Source: Ruegeria arenilitoris (GTDB lineage: Bacteria; Pseudomonadota; Alphaproteobacteria; Rhodobacterales; Rhodobacteraceae). Taken from it: a stretch of DNA of 64,000 nt. The first letter of the stretch is position 1, and every line of letters starts with the position of its first letter. Where the stretch lies: positions 682,001 to 746,000 of the forward strand of contig NZ_WPZO01000001.1 of assembly GCF_013031355.1 (NCBI RefSeq). Reading direction: 5' to 3'. This document shows positions 17,186-26,790 of this stretch, one piece after another. Position numbers and translations under genes: made by a program. The notes under the pieces are model-generated. The model was given only the letters and a program-made list of their open reading frames with translations. It did not search any database and was not told where the DNA came from.

Positions 17186-17881
17186 TCAGTTCAGTTCGGG
17201 GGATTTCCAGAACTTCGTGCCGGACGCCCCGGCCGAGACCCGCCAGCCCTTCTTGCCCAGCACAAAGAACGACCGGCCATCGGTGAACCGCACGGTTTCT
17301 GCGGTGCTGTCTTCCCCATACATCGCCCCGGTTTCTGCGGTCGCGTCATAGCCATGTTCGATGAACTTCTGCAGATCAGCGGCGGTTTCGAACAGGATCA
17401 CGAATTTGGTTTCGAACCCGCCGATACCCACGGCCGCGCCAACGCCGCCCGTTCCCATGTTCATATAGGTGTGCTGACCGGTATCCTTTGACACCGCCAC
17501 CCCGCGCCCGTACCCGGCCGAGACCGGAAACACCGTAACCTTGCGCGAGTCGAACACCGCATAGCCTGCACTGATGCCAAAGAGTTCGTCCGCCTCGGGG
17601 TTTTCCGCCAGCAGCTGGGTCAGAACCTCGCTGGCCATGAGGTCCAGCTTGGCGCGGGTCTCTTCCGGCGTGGCCTCATTCGTTACCAGATTGGCGGTCG
17701 AGTCGACGGTGTCGCCCACGGCTTGTGCGCCTTTTTCCACGGTGTCACCCACGGCTTCGGCTCCGCGCCCGATGGCGTCGGCCGTGTTTTCCGCACCTTT
17801 CTTGATTTTATCCAGAACGCCCTCGGCGATGGCAGGTGCGCCGATCAACAAGGCGGCAGCAAGAAACAACACTCGGGACAT
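17186..17881 (-). CDS. Secreted SYLF (YSC84-like) lipid-binding domain protein
   Basis: 231 residues. An N-terminal signal peptide is cleaved near residue 19 (AIA-EG). Residues 20-70 form an amphipathic, repeat-like helical stretch (GAENTADAIGRGAEAVG, EKGAQAVGDTV). The rest is a SYLF/Ysc84 domain, glycine-rich beta strands with YAVFDSRKV, SAGYGRGVAV and GGVGAAVGIGG. SYLF domains bind phosphoinositides in eukaryotes; the bacterial role is poorly defined, but export implies an envelope function. A shorter relative lies at 44932-45507 in this window. Confidence 0.8.
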   Translation of the reverse strand: MSRVLFLAAALLIGAPAIAEGVLDKIKKGAENTADAIGRGAEAVGDTVEKGAQAVGDTVDSTANLVTNEATPEETRAKLDLMASEVLTQLLAENPEADELFGISAGYAVFDSRKVTVFPVSAGYGRGVAVSKDTGQHTYMNMGTGGVGAAVGIGGFETKFVILFETAADLQKFIEHGYDATAETGAMYGEDSTAETVRFTDGRSFFVLGKKGWRVSAGASGTKFWKSPELN

Positions 17882-17985
17882 AAAGCGATTCCGTATGTGA
17901 CCAATGAACTGGTCGACACCTTAACCCAAGCATTAAAAAAATAATGCGTCTCAATCGTTACCGGCCGAAAAAAGTGGCCTGATAC

Positions 17986-18255
17986 TCAATTTACTCTGAA
18001 TTCACCCACGACATTGCGCCATTCTCCGGGCGCGATCATCTTGCGGTGCGTGAACCGGACCGAATGCAGCGGACCTTCGATCTCACGCTGCCAGAACTCG
18101 ACAAATTTAAAGAGCTTCGGATGGTCCGGCGCCAGATCGTAATCCTGCCAGATGAACGTGTTCAGAACGTGAATGTAGTCAGGCATGTGGTAGAAGAATT
18201 CCGCCGTTGTCAGCCCGTACCCCTTGAGCATCAATTCGGTTTCGCTTTGCTCCAT
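17986..18255 (-). CDS. usg: Usg family protein
   Basis: An 89-residue protein matching the small Usg family named for a gene upstream of trp genes in alphaproteobacteria. Characteristic stretches are GYGLTTAEFFYHMPDY, LNTFIWQDYDLAP and LHSVRFTHRKMI. It has no signal or membrane segment, and its function is unknown. GGAGG lies 6 nt before the ATG. It is a single gene, divergent from gyrA across a 194-bp intergenic region. Confidence 0.85.
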   Translation of the reverse strand: MEQSETELMLKGYGLTTAEFFYHMPDYIHVLNTFIWQDYDLAPDHPKLFKFVEFWQREIEGPLHSVRFTHRKMIAPGEWRNVVGEFRVN

Positions 18256-18375
18256 GCAGACCTCCAGTTTTGTTGCAAGGTCTATTCATGATAGCATGAA
18301 CCCCCCCTAATCCTTAGTTAACAATATGTTACTCTGGTGTTGCCGGGGTTTTTCGCAGGCAAAAGGGTTGCTTGC

Positions 18376-18403
18376 TTGCACCTTATGTGCCGGGTCTGAT
18401 AAG
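18376..18403 (+). promoter_or_regulatory. Possible gyrA promoter
   Basis: TTGCAC (18376-18381), 16 bp, GATAAG (18398-18403), giving a leader of roughly 40 nt before the GTG start. The match to consensus is moderate. No other good pair was seen in the 194 bp between usg and gyrA. Confidence 0.35.
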
Positions 18404-18449
18404 GTACATCCACAAGATATAGACCCAGAACAATACACGGGCAGTTTAC

Positions 18450-21173
18450 GTGAGCGATACGCCAGAAACCCCAGAAAACATGGATGAAACCCCGCCCGAG
18501 CGCCCCGTATACGACGGCCCGACGGTGTCCATCGAATCCGAGATGCGCACGTCCTATCTGGACTATGCGATGTCGGTCATCGTCTCGCGCGCGATCCCCG
18601 ATCTGCGCGATGGCCTGAAACCGGTGCACCGGCGCATCCTGTATGCAATGCACGAAACCGGGAACACGCATGACAAGGCGTACCGCAAGTCGGCCCGTCC
18701 GGTCGGTGACGTGATGGGTAAGTACCACCCGCATGGTGATAGTGCGATCTATGACGCGCTGGTGCGGATGGCACAGGATTTTTCGATGTCGCTGCCGCTA
18801 CTGGATGGTCAGGGCAACTTTGGCTCGATGGACGGCGATAACCCGGCGGCCATGCGTTATACCGAAGTTCGGATGGACAAGCCTGCCGCGTCCCTGCTGG
18901 CCGATATTGAAAAAGAGACGGTCGATTTTCAGGACAACTATGACGGCAAGGACCGGGAACCGACCGTCCTGCCAGCCCGTTTCCCGAACATGCTGGTCAA
19001 TGGTGCCGGTGGTATCGCCGTGGGTATGGCGACGAACATCCCGCCGCATAACCTGGGCGAAGTGGTTGACGCAACGCTGGCGCTGATCGACGACCCGGAC
19101 CTGACATCCGAGCAATTGATCGAATACGTCCCAGGCCCCGATTTTCCGACCGGCGGCGTGATGCTGGGCCGGTCTGGTGCGCGCAAAGCCTATCTGGAAG
19201 GTCGTGGCAGCGTTATCATCCGCGCCAAGACCCGCGTGGAAGAGATCCGCAGGGACCGCTACGCAATCGTTGTGGATGAGATCCCCTATCAGGTGAACAA
19301 GGCCGCGATGATCGAAAAGATTGCCGAGGCCGTGCGTGAAAAGCGCATCGAAGGCGTGGCCCACGTTCAGGACGAATCCGACCGCAACGGCGTGCGGGTT
19401 GTGGTCGAGCTGAAGCGGGACGCGACGCCCGAGGTGGTGCTGAACCAACTCTATCGTTTCTCCCCGATGCAGACGTCCTTTGGCTGCAACATGCTGGCCC
19501 TGAATGGGGGTCGGCCCGAGCAACTGACCCTGCGCCGATTCCTGACCTCGTTCATCGACTTCCGCGAAGATGTTGTCGCGCGTCGCACCGCATATGACCT
19601 GCGCAAAGCACGCGAGCGCAGCCACATCCTGTGTGGTCTGGCCGTGGCTGTTTCAAACGTGGATGAAGTGGTTGCGACCATCCGCTCGTCCGCCGACGCC
19701 GCCGAAGCGCGTGAGAAGCTGATGACCCGCCGCTGGCCCGCAGCCGAAATCGAAGGCTATCTGCGCCTGATCGACGATCCCCTGTCCAAGATGAACGACG
19801 ATGGCACCTATAACCTGACCGAGGTTCAGGCCCGCGCCATCCTCGAATTGCGGCTGCAGCGCCTGACCCAACTGGGTGTCAAAGAGGTCACAGACGAGCT
19901 GGAAGAATTGGCTGCCAAGATCAAGGAATACCTCGATATTCTGTCCTCGCGCGAGCGCATCATGTCGATCATCGGTGATGAGTTGCGCAGCGTACGTGAG
20001 CAGTTCGCCGTTCCGCGCCGCACCGAAATCGTCGACTGGTCCGGTGACATGGAAGACGAGGATCTGATCGAACGCGAGGACATGGTTGTGACGGTCACTT
20101 CGGGTGGTTACATCAAGCGGACCCCGCTGGCTGATTTCCGTGCGCAGAAACGCGGTGGTAAGGGCCTGTCGGGGATGCAGACTAAGGAAGAGGACGTTGT
20201 CACTAACCTCTTCGTGGCGAACACGCACACCCAGTTGCTGTTCTTTACCACCGAAGGCATGGTCTACAAGCTCAAGACCTGGCGCCTGCCGCAGTCCAGC
20301 CGGACCGGCAAGGGCAAGGCAATCGTCAACATCCTGCCGATCCCGACCGGCGTTTCCATCGCGGCGATCATGCCGGTGGATGTCCCGGATGAAGAGTGGG
20401 AGAACTTGCAAATCGTCTTCGCCACCAGCGCGGGCGACGTGCGACGCAACCGTCTGTCGGACTTCACCAATGTCCGCCGCAACGGCAAGATCGCGATGAA
20501 GCTGCCCGAGGGTGTGGAGCTGGTGAATGCCCGCATTTGCTCGGAAGACGAAGACGTGATGCTGGTCACCAATTCAGGTCGCGCGATCCGTTTCCGGACC
20601 ACCGATGTGCGTGTGTTCAACTCGCGCGAATCCACCGGTGTACGCGGCATCAAGCTGACCAACGGGGACCGTGTTGTTTCGATGTCGGTGATCCGTCATT
20701 TCGAAGCTGAAGCGGATGAGCGGGCAGCCTACCTCAAGATGCGCCGCGCAGTGGCAGGCATCGCGGATGACGGCGAAACGGATGAGGATGAAGTCGCACC
20801 CGGAGCAATCTCGCAAGAGCGCTATGCCGAAATGTCGGCCGCCGAAAACCTGATCCTGACGATCACCGCAGGAGGTGCAGGCAAGCTGAGCTCCAGCCAC
20901 GACTACCCCGTTCGCGGACGTGGTGGCATGGGTGTTGCGGCGATGGACAAGGCAATGCGCGGCGGTGAACTGGTGGCCTCGTTCCCGGTTGAGATCGACG
21001 ACCAGATCATGCTGGCCACATCCAAAGGCCAGTCGATCAGGGTGCCGGTCGATGGCATTTCCTTCCGATCCCGCAGCGCGGGTGGCGTGAAGGTGTTCAA
21101 CACCGGCAAGGGCGAAGAGGTCGTCAGCGTCGCCTGGATCGCCGATCAAGGGGACGATGAGGCAGACGCCTAA
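18450..21173 (+). CDS. gyrA: DNA gyrase subunit A
   Basis: 907 residues from a GTG start. The topoisomerase IV/gyrase breakage-reunion domain begins near residue 25. The catalytic tyrosine is Y137 (AAMRYTE). The quinolone-resistance region reads [12 protein letters not shown], with Ser98 and Asp102 in the usual sensitive state (equivalent to S83 and D87 of E. coli). The C-terminal beta-pinwheel carries a GyrA box, QKRGGKGL, near residue 570, which identifies gyrase rather than ParC. With GyrB (not in the window) it introduces negative supercoils. It is monocistronic, closed by a strong terminator at 21185. Confidence 0.98.
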   Translation: MSDTPETPENMDETPPERPVYDGPTVSIESEMRTSYLDYAMSVIVSRAIPDLRDGLKPVHRRILYAMHETGNTHDKAYRKSARPVGDVMGKYHPHGDSAIYDALVRMAQDFSMSLPLLDGQGNFGSMDGDNPAAMRYTEVRMDKPAASLLADIEKETVDFQDNYDGKDREPTVLPARFPNMLVNGAGGIAVGMATNIPPHNLGEVVDATLALIDDPDLTSEQLIEYVPGPDFPTGGVMLGRSGARKAYLEGRGSVIIRAKTRVEEIRRDRYAIVVDEIPYQVNKAAMIEKIAEAVREKRIEGVAHVQDESDRNGVRVVVELKRDATPEVVLNQLYRFSPMQTSFGCNMLALNGGRPEQLTLRRFLTSFIDFREDVVARRTAYDLRKARERSHILCGLAVAVSNVDEVVATIRSSADAAEAREKLMTRRWPAAEIEGYLRLIDDPLSKMNDDGTYNLTEVQARAILELRLQRLTQLGVKEVTDELEELAAKIKEYLDILSSRERIMSIIGDELRSVREQFAVPRRTEIVDWSGDMEDEDLIEREDMVVTVTSGGYIKRTPLADFRAQKRGGKGLSGMQTKEEDVVTNLFVANTHTQLLFFTTEGMVYKLKTWRLPQSSRTGKGKAIVNILPIPTGVSIAAIMPVDVPDEEWENLQIVFATSAGDVRRNRLSDFTNVRRNGKIAMKLPEGVELVNARICSEDEDVMLVTNSGRAIRFRTTDVRVFNSRESTGVRGIKLTNGDRVVSMSVIRHFEAEADERAAYLKMRRAVAGIADDGETDEDEVAPGAISQERYAEMSAAENLILTITAGGAGKLSSSHDYPVRGRGGMGVAAMDKAMRGGELVASFPVEIDDQIMLATSKGQSIRVPVDGISFRSRSAGGVKVFNTGKGEEVVSVAWIADQGDDEADA

Positions 21174-21184
21174 TTTTAATAAAG

Positions 21185-21216
21185 ATGAGCGGCACAAAAG
21201 CCGCTCATTTTCTTTT
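21185..21216 (+). terminator. Intrinsic terminator of gyrA
   Basis: A perfect 9-bp stem, ATGAGCGGC (21185-21193) and GCCGCTCAT (21200-21208), loop ACAAAA, followed by TTTCTTTTC. It starts 11 bp past the stop codon. Confidence 0.9.
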
Positions 21217-21227
21217 CGGAAAGCAAA

Positions 21228-21584
21228 ATGAAGCACCTCTTTCTTCCCATCACTGCTATTTCTGCCTTGGCCGCGCAACCTGTACACGCAGATGAGTTGC
21301 TCGGGTCAGCTTTAATAGAAGAAATCAGTGGTCAGCATTTTGACTGCATGATGGGGGAGACGCCTCTGGAATGGATCGTTTCGGACGTGACGCTGGACGC
21401 CACGTCCGTTCCTTATTCCGCTATCGTGCGGGGTAAGACAGTAGAGGCTGAATATAGCATAAGCGTCGAAGGTCGCCTCACCTCGGACGGATATGGCGAT
21501 GAACGTCGGGTCGAAAAAAATGCCGATGGATCGCTGAGCGTTGCGCGTTCCGACGGACGTGTCATGAAATGCACAGCACGCTAA
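21228..21584 (+). CDS. Small exported protein of unknown function
   Basis: 118 residues. A typical signal peptide (MKHLFLPITAISALAAQ) has cleavage expected after VHA near residue 22. The mature part has two cysteines (in HFDCMMG and MKCTAR), which could form a disulfide. No known domain is recognised. GGAAAG precedes the ATG. It begins only 12 bp after the gyrA terminator, so it is either expressed by read-through or from a promoter inside the 3' end of gyrA. Confidence 0.6.
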   Translation: MKHLFLPITAISALAAQPVHADELLGSALIEEISGQHFDCMMGETPLEWIVSDVTLDATSVPYSAIVRGKTVEAEYSISVEGRLTSDGYGDERRVEKNADGSLSVARSDGRVMKCTAR

Positions 21585-21651
21585 AGCGCAGCGCGCGTTC
21601 AGCCGATACCGACTTTTCGATCACTAAGCGGGGTAGCCGAGGCCACCCAAG

Positions 21652-23124
21652 TCATTTCAGACCGTACAGCACCCCAAACTTCTCTTCTAAATAGCTGAGC
21701 AGAGGCTCCGGCCCCGGCTCCATTCCGCTGGCGCGCTGAATGGTGTCGCGCGGGGCGTACAGGCCTCCGTGACGCTGCAGGTTTTCCCGCAACCAGCCGG
21801 TTGCACCGGATGTATCGCCTTTGGCCAGTTGCGTATTCAGATCCGGTACCGCTACCCGCAGCGCCTCATAGAGGCAGCCTGCATAGACATTGCCCAGCGA
21901 ATAGGTCGGGAAGTACCCAAACAGCCCAACTGACCAATGCACGTCCTGCAAGCACCCGTTCGAGGGCTTGTCGACCGCATAGCCGAAATCGGCCTTGAAC
22001 CTGTCGTTCCACGCGGCCTCCAGATCGCTGACCTGCAGGTCTCCGGCCATCAGGGCACGCTCCAGATCAAAGCGCAGCATGATGTGCAGGTTGTACTGCA
22101 CCTCATCGGCCTCGGTACGGATATAGCCGTTATGGACGCCATTGACCGTGGCATAGAAGGCATCGGCATCCGCAATTCCGAAATCGCCGAACGTCTCGAC
22201 CATCTGGCTGTAGAGCCAGCCGGTGAAAGCGCGCGAGCGGCCCAGCTGGTTTTCGTAAATCCGGCTTTGGCTTTCATGCACACCCATCGACACGCCCTGC
22301 CCCAGTGGCGTCAGCAGAAAACCTGGGGCGATGCCCTGTTCATAGGCGGCGTGGCCGACCTCGTGAATGGTCGAATAGAAGCAGTTGAACGGGTCGGTCT
22401 CACTGGTGCGGGTGGTGATCCGAACGTCCAACCCGCTGCCCGAACTGAACGGGTGCACCGCCTTGTCGACGCGGCCGGTGTTCAGGTCATAGCCGAAGGT
22501 GGTCGCCAGTTTCTGCGACAGGCGCATCTGCGCCAGCTCGTCGAATTTTCCGGTCAGGGCTTGCGGCGCAGGTTTGTCCAGAACAGCAGCACGAAGGGCC
22601 ACCAGACGTGGGCGCATCTGGTCAAAAATCTCGGCAATCTGTGCGCCTGTCGTATAGGGTTCATAATCCTCGACCATGGCGTCATAGACATTGCCGCCCT
22701 GCGCCAGAGCCGCACCCTCTTCGCGTTTCAGCGCGACGACTTCTTGCAGCACAGGCAGGAACGCCGCCACATCTTCGTCAGCGCGAGCCTTCGCCCATGT
22801 GCCTTGCGCGGCAGAGGTCACACGCGCGATGGCTTTCGCCAGATCGGCGGGCACTTTGACCGTGCGTTCATAAGATCGGCGAATGTCACGCAGTTGCGCG
22901 CGGGCCACGTCGTCCTGCGGATCGGCCTGCTCCAGCCACTCGGCCACGCGCGGGTCCGAGCGGCGGGCGTGCAGCACTGCCTCGATCGCGGCCATCTCTT
23001 CGGCGCGCTGCGGGGCGGCGCCGCGCGGCATCACTGTTTCCTGATCCCAGCCCAGCCGCCCGGCAATCTGCCCGAGGGCCGAGGTTTCGCGCTGAAAGGC
23101 CATCAGGTCGTCATAGGCGGTCAT
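21652..23124 (-). CDS. Carboxypeptidase Taq-type, M32 family metallocarboxypeptidase
   Basis: 490 residues starting at the ATG at 23124 (MTAYDDLMAFQRETSALGQ). The HEVGH zinc motif lies near residue 252 in the segment STIHEVGHAAYEQG. The M32 landmarks DVRITTR, GVHESQSR and a C-terminal GLFGYFPTYSLGN are present. It is a cytoplasmic zinc carboxypeptidase with broad specificity. A longer version of the frame would extend into ctaA sequence and is not supported. It is 5 bp downstream of ctaA on the same strand and probably cotranscribed. Confidence 0.92.
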   Translation of the reverse strand: MTAYDDLMAFQRETSALGQIAGRLGWDQETVMPRGAAPQRAEEMAAIEAVLHARRSDPRVAEWLEQADPQDDVARAQLRDIRRSYERTVKVPADLAKAIARVTSAAQGTWAKARADEDVAAFLPVLQEVVALKREEGAALAQGGNVYDAMVEDYEPYTTGAQIAEIFDQMRPRLVALRAAVLDKPAPQALTGKFDELAQMRLSQKLATTFGYDLNTGRVDKAVHPFSSGSGLDVRITTRTSETDPFNCFYSTIHEVGHAAYEQGIAPGFLLTPLGQGVSMGVHESQSRIYENQLGRSRAFTGWLYSQMVETFGDFGIADADAFYATVNGVHNGYIRTEADEVQYNLHIMLRFDLERALMAGDLQVSDLEAAWNDRFKADFGYAVDKPSNGCLQDVHWSVGLFGYFPTYSLGNVYAGCLYEALRVAVPDLNTQLAKGDTSGATGWLRENLQRHGGLYAPRDTIQRASGMEPGPEPLLSYLEEKFGVLYGLK

Positions 23125-23129
23125 TTGGG

Positions 23130-24275
23130 TCAGGCTCCGCGAATTGAAGTGGCGATGGGGTAAGCGGTCAGGAACCGCGCGCGCAGGATCAGGGTCCAGA
23201 CAACAACGGCCATGAACTGATGGAAGATGGCAAGCTGCCACGGGGCAGCGTAGACCACGGTCAGGATACCGATGACCACCTGCAGCGACAACGCCGCAAA
23301 AGCCGCGTTGAAGGCAAAGCGCGTCTGCGGGTGCGCACTGGTGCTGCCGCGTCGCCAGACGATGATGGCGAAGACAAATAGCAGGTACCCCGCACAGCGG
23401 TGGATGAACTGCACCAGACCCGGACTTTCAAAGAAGTTGCGCCACATCGGTTCCAGCATCGCCGCGTCAGGCGGCAACAGCTGCCCGCCGATCAACGGCC
23501 AGTCGGTGTAAGACCGACCCGCGTCGATCCCGGCGACCAACGCACCGATCAAGATTTGCAGGAACGCAAAGTGCATCAGGCCGGTCGACAGCGAGAACAA
23601 TTTTACCTCTTTCGCGCGGCGGGCCTGCATCAGGTCACGCTCTTCGCGACCCAGTTCAAAGATATACCAGGCGAGGAAACCAAGGATCACGAAGGCCAGG
23701 CCCAGGTGCACCGCGAGGCGATAGCTGGCGACGGCGATCATGCCCTCGCCCTGCGTCACGCCCGAGGCCACCATCCACCAGCCGACAGCACCTTGGATGC
23801 CGCCCAAAACCCCAGGGATCAGCAGCTTGCCGGTCCACCCGGTTGGGATTTTACGTGCGACGAGGAAGCCGAAGAACCCAAGCGCCCAGACCAGACCGAT
23901 CACGCGGCCCAGTTGGCGGTGGCCCCATTCCCACCAGTAGATGAATTGGAAATCACTCAGTTCCATCCACTGGTTCTGGATGCGCCATTGGTCGATCTCT
24001 TTGTACTTGTCGAATTCGGCCTGCCAGTCGGCCTCGGTCATAGGCGGGATGGCCCCTGTGATCGGACGCCATTCAGTGATCGACAACCCACTATCCGTCA
24101 GGCGTGTGAGGCCTCCAACAGCGATCATAACAACGACCAGCGCAAACAGGATCATCAGCCAGACGCGGATCGCACCGCGTGCGCCGCCGCGGCCCCGGTC
24201 GATCATGCCAGGCTGCACCGCCTGTTGTTTCTCGGTGTCCGAGACCTCTTCGAAGATGCTGCGCTTACCGCTCAT
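23130..24275 (-). CDS. ctaA: Heme A synthase
   Basis: 381 residues, an eight-helix membrane protein of the CtaA/COX15 family. GGLTRLTDSGLSITEWRP is the first signature, EWGHRQLGR carries a heme-ligand histidine, and later histidines occur in AVHLGLA, FIHRCAGY and IFHQF. It converts heme O to heme A for cytochrome aa3 oxidase. The ATG at 24275 (MSGKRSIFEEV) has GAGG about 6 nt upstream and is favoured over one ten codons earlier. Its COX15-like long form is the type typical of alphaproteobacteria. Confidence 0.95.
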   Translation of the reverse strand: MSGKRSIFEEVSDTEKQQAVQPGMIDRGRGGARGAIRVWLMILFALVVVMIAVGGLTRLTDSGLSITEWRPITGAIPPMTEADWQAEFDKYKEIDQWRIQNQWMELSDFQFIYWWEWGHRQLGRVIGLVWALGFFGFLVARKIPTGWTGKLLIPGVLGGIQGAVGWWMVASGVTQGEGMIAVASYRLAVHLGLAFVILGFLAWYIFELGREERDLMQARRAKEVKLFSLSTGLMHFAFLQILIGALVAGIDAGRSYTDWPLIGGQLLPPDAAMLEPMWRNFFESPGLVQFIHRCAGYLLFVFAIIVWRRGSTSAHPQTRFAFNAAFAALSLQVVIGILTVVYAAPWQLAIFHQFMAVVVWTLILRARFLTAYPIATSIRGA

Positions 24276-24335
24276 GCCGTCCTCATGTCCTGATTTTCGT
24301 CGCAAGCTAGGGCCTGAGTGGAGATAGGTCCAGCC

Positions 24336-25079
24336 TCAGCCCTTGTCCTTCCAGCGGACCATCTGCCGCATGATCCCGTGCAGCATCTGCACATCCGCCC
24401 GCGTCATCCGCATCCGCGACCACAGATTGCGCAGATTGGTCTTCATGCCTTCGGCCTTTTCAGGAGGATAGAAGAACCCGGCCTCGTCCAGCCGGTCTTC
24501 ATAATGTTCGACGAGCTTTTCGACCTCGATCCCCGTGGCCCAGTCGCCCTTGCCCAGATCGGTGGCCTCATGCACCACATCCCCGGTCTGGCGCATCCAT
24601 TCATAGGCGGTCAGCAAAACGCACTGCCCAAGGTTCAGCGAGGCGTATTCCGGGTTCACCGGCACCGAGATGATTGCATTGGCCTTGGCGATATCCTCAT
24701 TCTCCAACCCTGCGCGTTCGGGTCCGAACAGCACCGAGACCTTCTCACCCGCCGCCACCTTTTCAGCCGCGATCTGCATGGCGCGTTCCGGGCTGTAGAC
24801 CGGTTTGGTCAACCCGCGTTGCCGCGCCGTGGTGGCAAAAACAAAGGTACTGTCGGACAGTGCCCCGGCCAGATCGTCGAACAGCTGCGCCTCATCCAGC
24901 AGCCGCCCCGCGCCGCTGGACATCGCCACGGCCTTGGGGTTCGGCCATCCGTCACGCGGGGCCACGATCCGCATCCGGTCCAGACCGAAATTCCACATCG
25001 CCCGCGCGGCGGCACCGATGTTTTCACCCATCTGCGGGCGCACAAGCACAAAGGAGGGCTGAGATTTGTCGCTGGGCAT
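24336..25079 (-). CDS. trmJ: tRNA (cytidine/uridine-2'-O-)-methyltransferase, TrmJ type
   Basis: 247 residues of the SPOUT (trefoil-knot) superfamily. VRPQMGENIGAAARAMWNFG opens the domain, LFGPERAGLENEDI and ISVPVNPEYASLNLGQCVLL form the SAM-binding knot. A C-terminal helical extension with EHYEDRLDEAGFF and TRADVQMLHGI is typical of TrmJ, which methylates position 32 of tRNA. The ATG at 25079 has GGAG 6 nt upstream; an earlier in-frame start has no such support. It is divergent from the ThiE-like gene. Confidence 0.88.
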   Translation of the reverse strand: MPSDKSQPSFVLVRPQMGENIGAAARAMWNFGLDRMRIVAPRDGWPNPKAVAMSSGAGRLLDEAQLFDDLAGALSDSTFVFATTARQRGLTKPVYSPERAMQIAAEKVAAGEKVSVLFGPERAGLENEDIAKANAIISVPVNPEYASLNLGQCVLLTAYEWMRQTGDVVHEATDLGKGDWATGIEVEKLVEHYEDRLDEAGFFYPPEKAEGMKTNLRNLWSRMRMTRADVQMLHGIMRQMVRWKDKG

Positions 25080-25233
25080 GGCTGTCTCCGGAAAACTTCG
25101 GGATGCTGTAATGGTCGTACCCCAACAGGGCAAGGCGCTGAGGCGGCAATTTACCCCCCGAATGCCATAAAAGTTTGCTTCCCCGGCGCAATCCGCTAAA
25201 CCGCGCCAAAGACTGAAAGCGAAGGACGCGCCA

Positions 25234-25851
25234 ATGGACACCCCCGAGCAGCCGCAGATTTACCTGATCACCCCGCCCACGATTACCCTGAGCACGTTCC
25301 CCGACCAGCTTGGCCGGGTGCTGGACAGTGCCGATATCGCATGTATCCGGCTGGCGCTGGCGGGCAGTGACGAGGACACCATCGCGCGCGCAGCCGATGC
25401 CTGCCGCGAGGTGGCTCATGCGCGGGACGTGGCCATCGTGATCTCGAACCACGTTCTGTTGGCGCAACGTCTGGGTCTGGACGGGGTGCATCTGGATGAC
25501 GCAGCCCGTTCGGTTCGGGCAGCACGCAAGGAACTGGGAGCCGACGCCATCGTCGGCAGTTTCTGCGGCGCATCCAGCCATGATGGCATGACCGCTGGTG
25601 AATCGGGCGCGGATTACGTCGCCTTCGGCCCGGTCGGTGCGTCGGCCCTGGGCGATGGCACTATCGCGGAAAAAGACCTGTTCCAGTGGTGGTCCGAGAT
25701 GATCGAGGTTCCGGTCGTTGCCGAAGGTGGTCTGACCCCTGACCTGATCCGCGACCTGGCCCCTCATACCGATTTCTTTGGAATTGGCGATGAAATCTGG
25801 TCGCAAGAAGACCCGGTTGCCGCGCTGAAGACCCTCACTGACGCGATGTGA
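25234..25851 (+). CDS. ThiE-like TIM-barrel protein with altered active site
   Basis: 205 residues with the fold landmarks of thiamine-phosphate synthase: LDGVHLDD, ADYVAFGPVGAS and AEGGLTPDLI. However, the residues that bind the pyrimidine diphosphate in ThiE are changed. The Q-x-R-x-K stretch is replaced by RLALA, N-D-D/R by S-N-H, G-Q-x-D by D-D, and the GVS-H loop by a longer GSFCGASSH. No thi gene is adjacent, and no TPP riboswitch is seen. It may have a different substrate or be a regulatory paralogue. Automatic pipelines would call it thiamine phosphate synthase; that call should be treated with caution. Confidence 0.7.
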   Translation: MDTPEQPQIYLITPPTITLSTFPDQLGRVLDSADIACIRLALAGSDEDTIARAADACREVAHARDVAIVISNHVLLAQRLGLDGVHLDDAARSVRAARKELGADAIVGSFCGASSHDGMTAGESGADYVAFGPVGASALGDGTIAEKDLFQWWSEMIEVPVVAEGGLTPDLIRDLAPHTDFFGIGDEIWSQEDPVAALKTLTDAM

Positions 25852-25896
25852 GCGTTAACCCTTGCGCCCACCCCGGGGCTGCGGCATGAGTTCGTC

Positions 25897-26790
25897 ATGA
25901 CTCAGAACAGCGAAATCCTATGTATCGGCTCGGTCCTTTGGGACGTGATCGGGCGCTCGGCCAGCGCCATGCGGCAAGGTTCCGACGTGCCGGGGCGGAT
26001 TACCCGCCTGCCCGGCGGTGTCGCCATGAATATCGCCATGACTTTGGTCCGGTTCGGCATGACCCCAACCCTGCTGACCGCCATTGGCCGCGACCCCGAG
26101 GGCGACGAGTTGGTGAATGCCTGTGCCCGTTTGGGCATGGTCACGGAGCACATCTACCGCTCTCAGGATTTGCCGACCGACCGCTATATGGCCGTCGAAG
26201 GCGCCAACGGTCTGATCGCCGCGATTGCGGATGCCCATTCGCTTGAGGCTGCAGGGGCCAAAATCCTGCGCCCCCTGATGCACGGGCCGTTGGGCTATGA
26301 GAATGCGCCGTTTGAGGGGCCCATCGCGCTTGACGGCAACCTGACGCTGACCCTGCTGGAAGAAATCGCACAAAGCCCTGCCTTTGCACGGGCGGATATG
26401 CGCGTGGCTCCAGCCTCGCCCGGCAAGGCAGAGCGCCTGCTGCCCTTCCTGAAACACGCCCGCGCAACGCTTTACGTGAACCTCGAAGAGGCTGGCATCC
26501 TGTGCCAGCGCGAATTCACCGATTCCGAATCCGCTGCCAAAGGTCTGCTGGACCGTGGCGCGCTGCGGGTGCTGGTCACGGATGGCGGTAACTCGGCCAC
26601 CGTCGGCAGCGCCGATGAAATTCTGACCCAAACACCCCCGTCCGTTCTGGTCACCCGCGTGACCGGTGCAGGTGACACCTTTATGGCGGCGCACATTGCG
26701 TCCGAATCTGGCGGTGCCTCAAGCGACGAGGCCCTGTCCCGCGCTCTGCACGCCGCAGCAACTTACGTTTCCGGAGAAACCCCACTGTGA
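25897..26790 (+). CDS. psuK: PfkB-family sugar kinase, probable pseudouridine kinase
   Basis: 297 residues of the ribokinase/PfkB family. The N-terminal LPGGVAMNIAMTLVRFG is the first signature and RVTGAGDTFMAAHIA the second, with the catalytic aspartate in GAGD. The GTG start of psuG overlaps its stop by 4 bp, which points to pseudouridine phosphorylation. PsuK makes pseudouridine-5'-phosphate for PsuG to cleave. Other ribokinase-type substrates cannot be excluded by sequence alone, so the call rests on the pairing. Confidence 0.85.
   Translation: MTQNSEILCIGSVLWDVIGRSASAMRQGSDVPGRITRLPGGVAMNIAMTLVRFGMTPTLLTAIGRDPEGDELVNACARLGMVTEHIYRSQDLPTDRYMAVEGANGLIAAIADAHSLEAAGAKILRPLMHGPLGYENAPFEGPIALDGNLTLTLLEEIAQSPAFARADMRVAPASPGKAERLLPFLKHARATLYVNLEEAGILCQREFTDSESAAKGLLDRGALRVLVTDGGNSATVGSADEILTQTPPSVLVTRVTGAGDTFMAAHIASESGGASSDEALSRALHAAATYVSGETPL

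Noticed and set aside
25110..25233. A TPP riboswitch before the ThiE-like gene.
   Set aside because: No CTGAGA box or matching stem arrangement is present, and the gene is probably not a true thiE.
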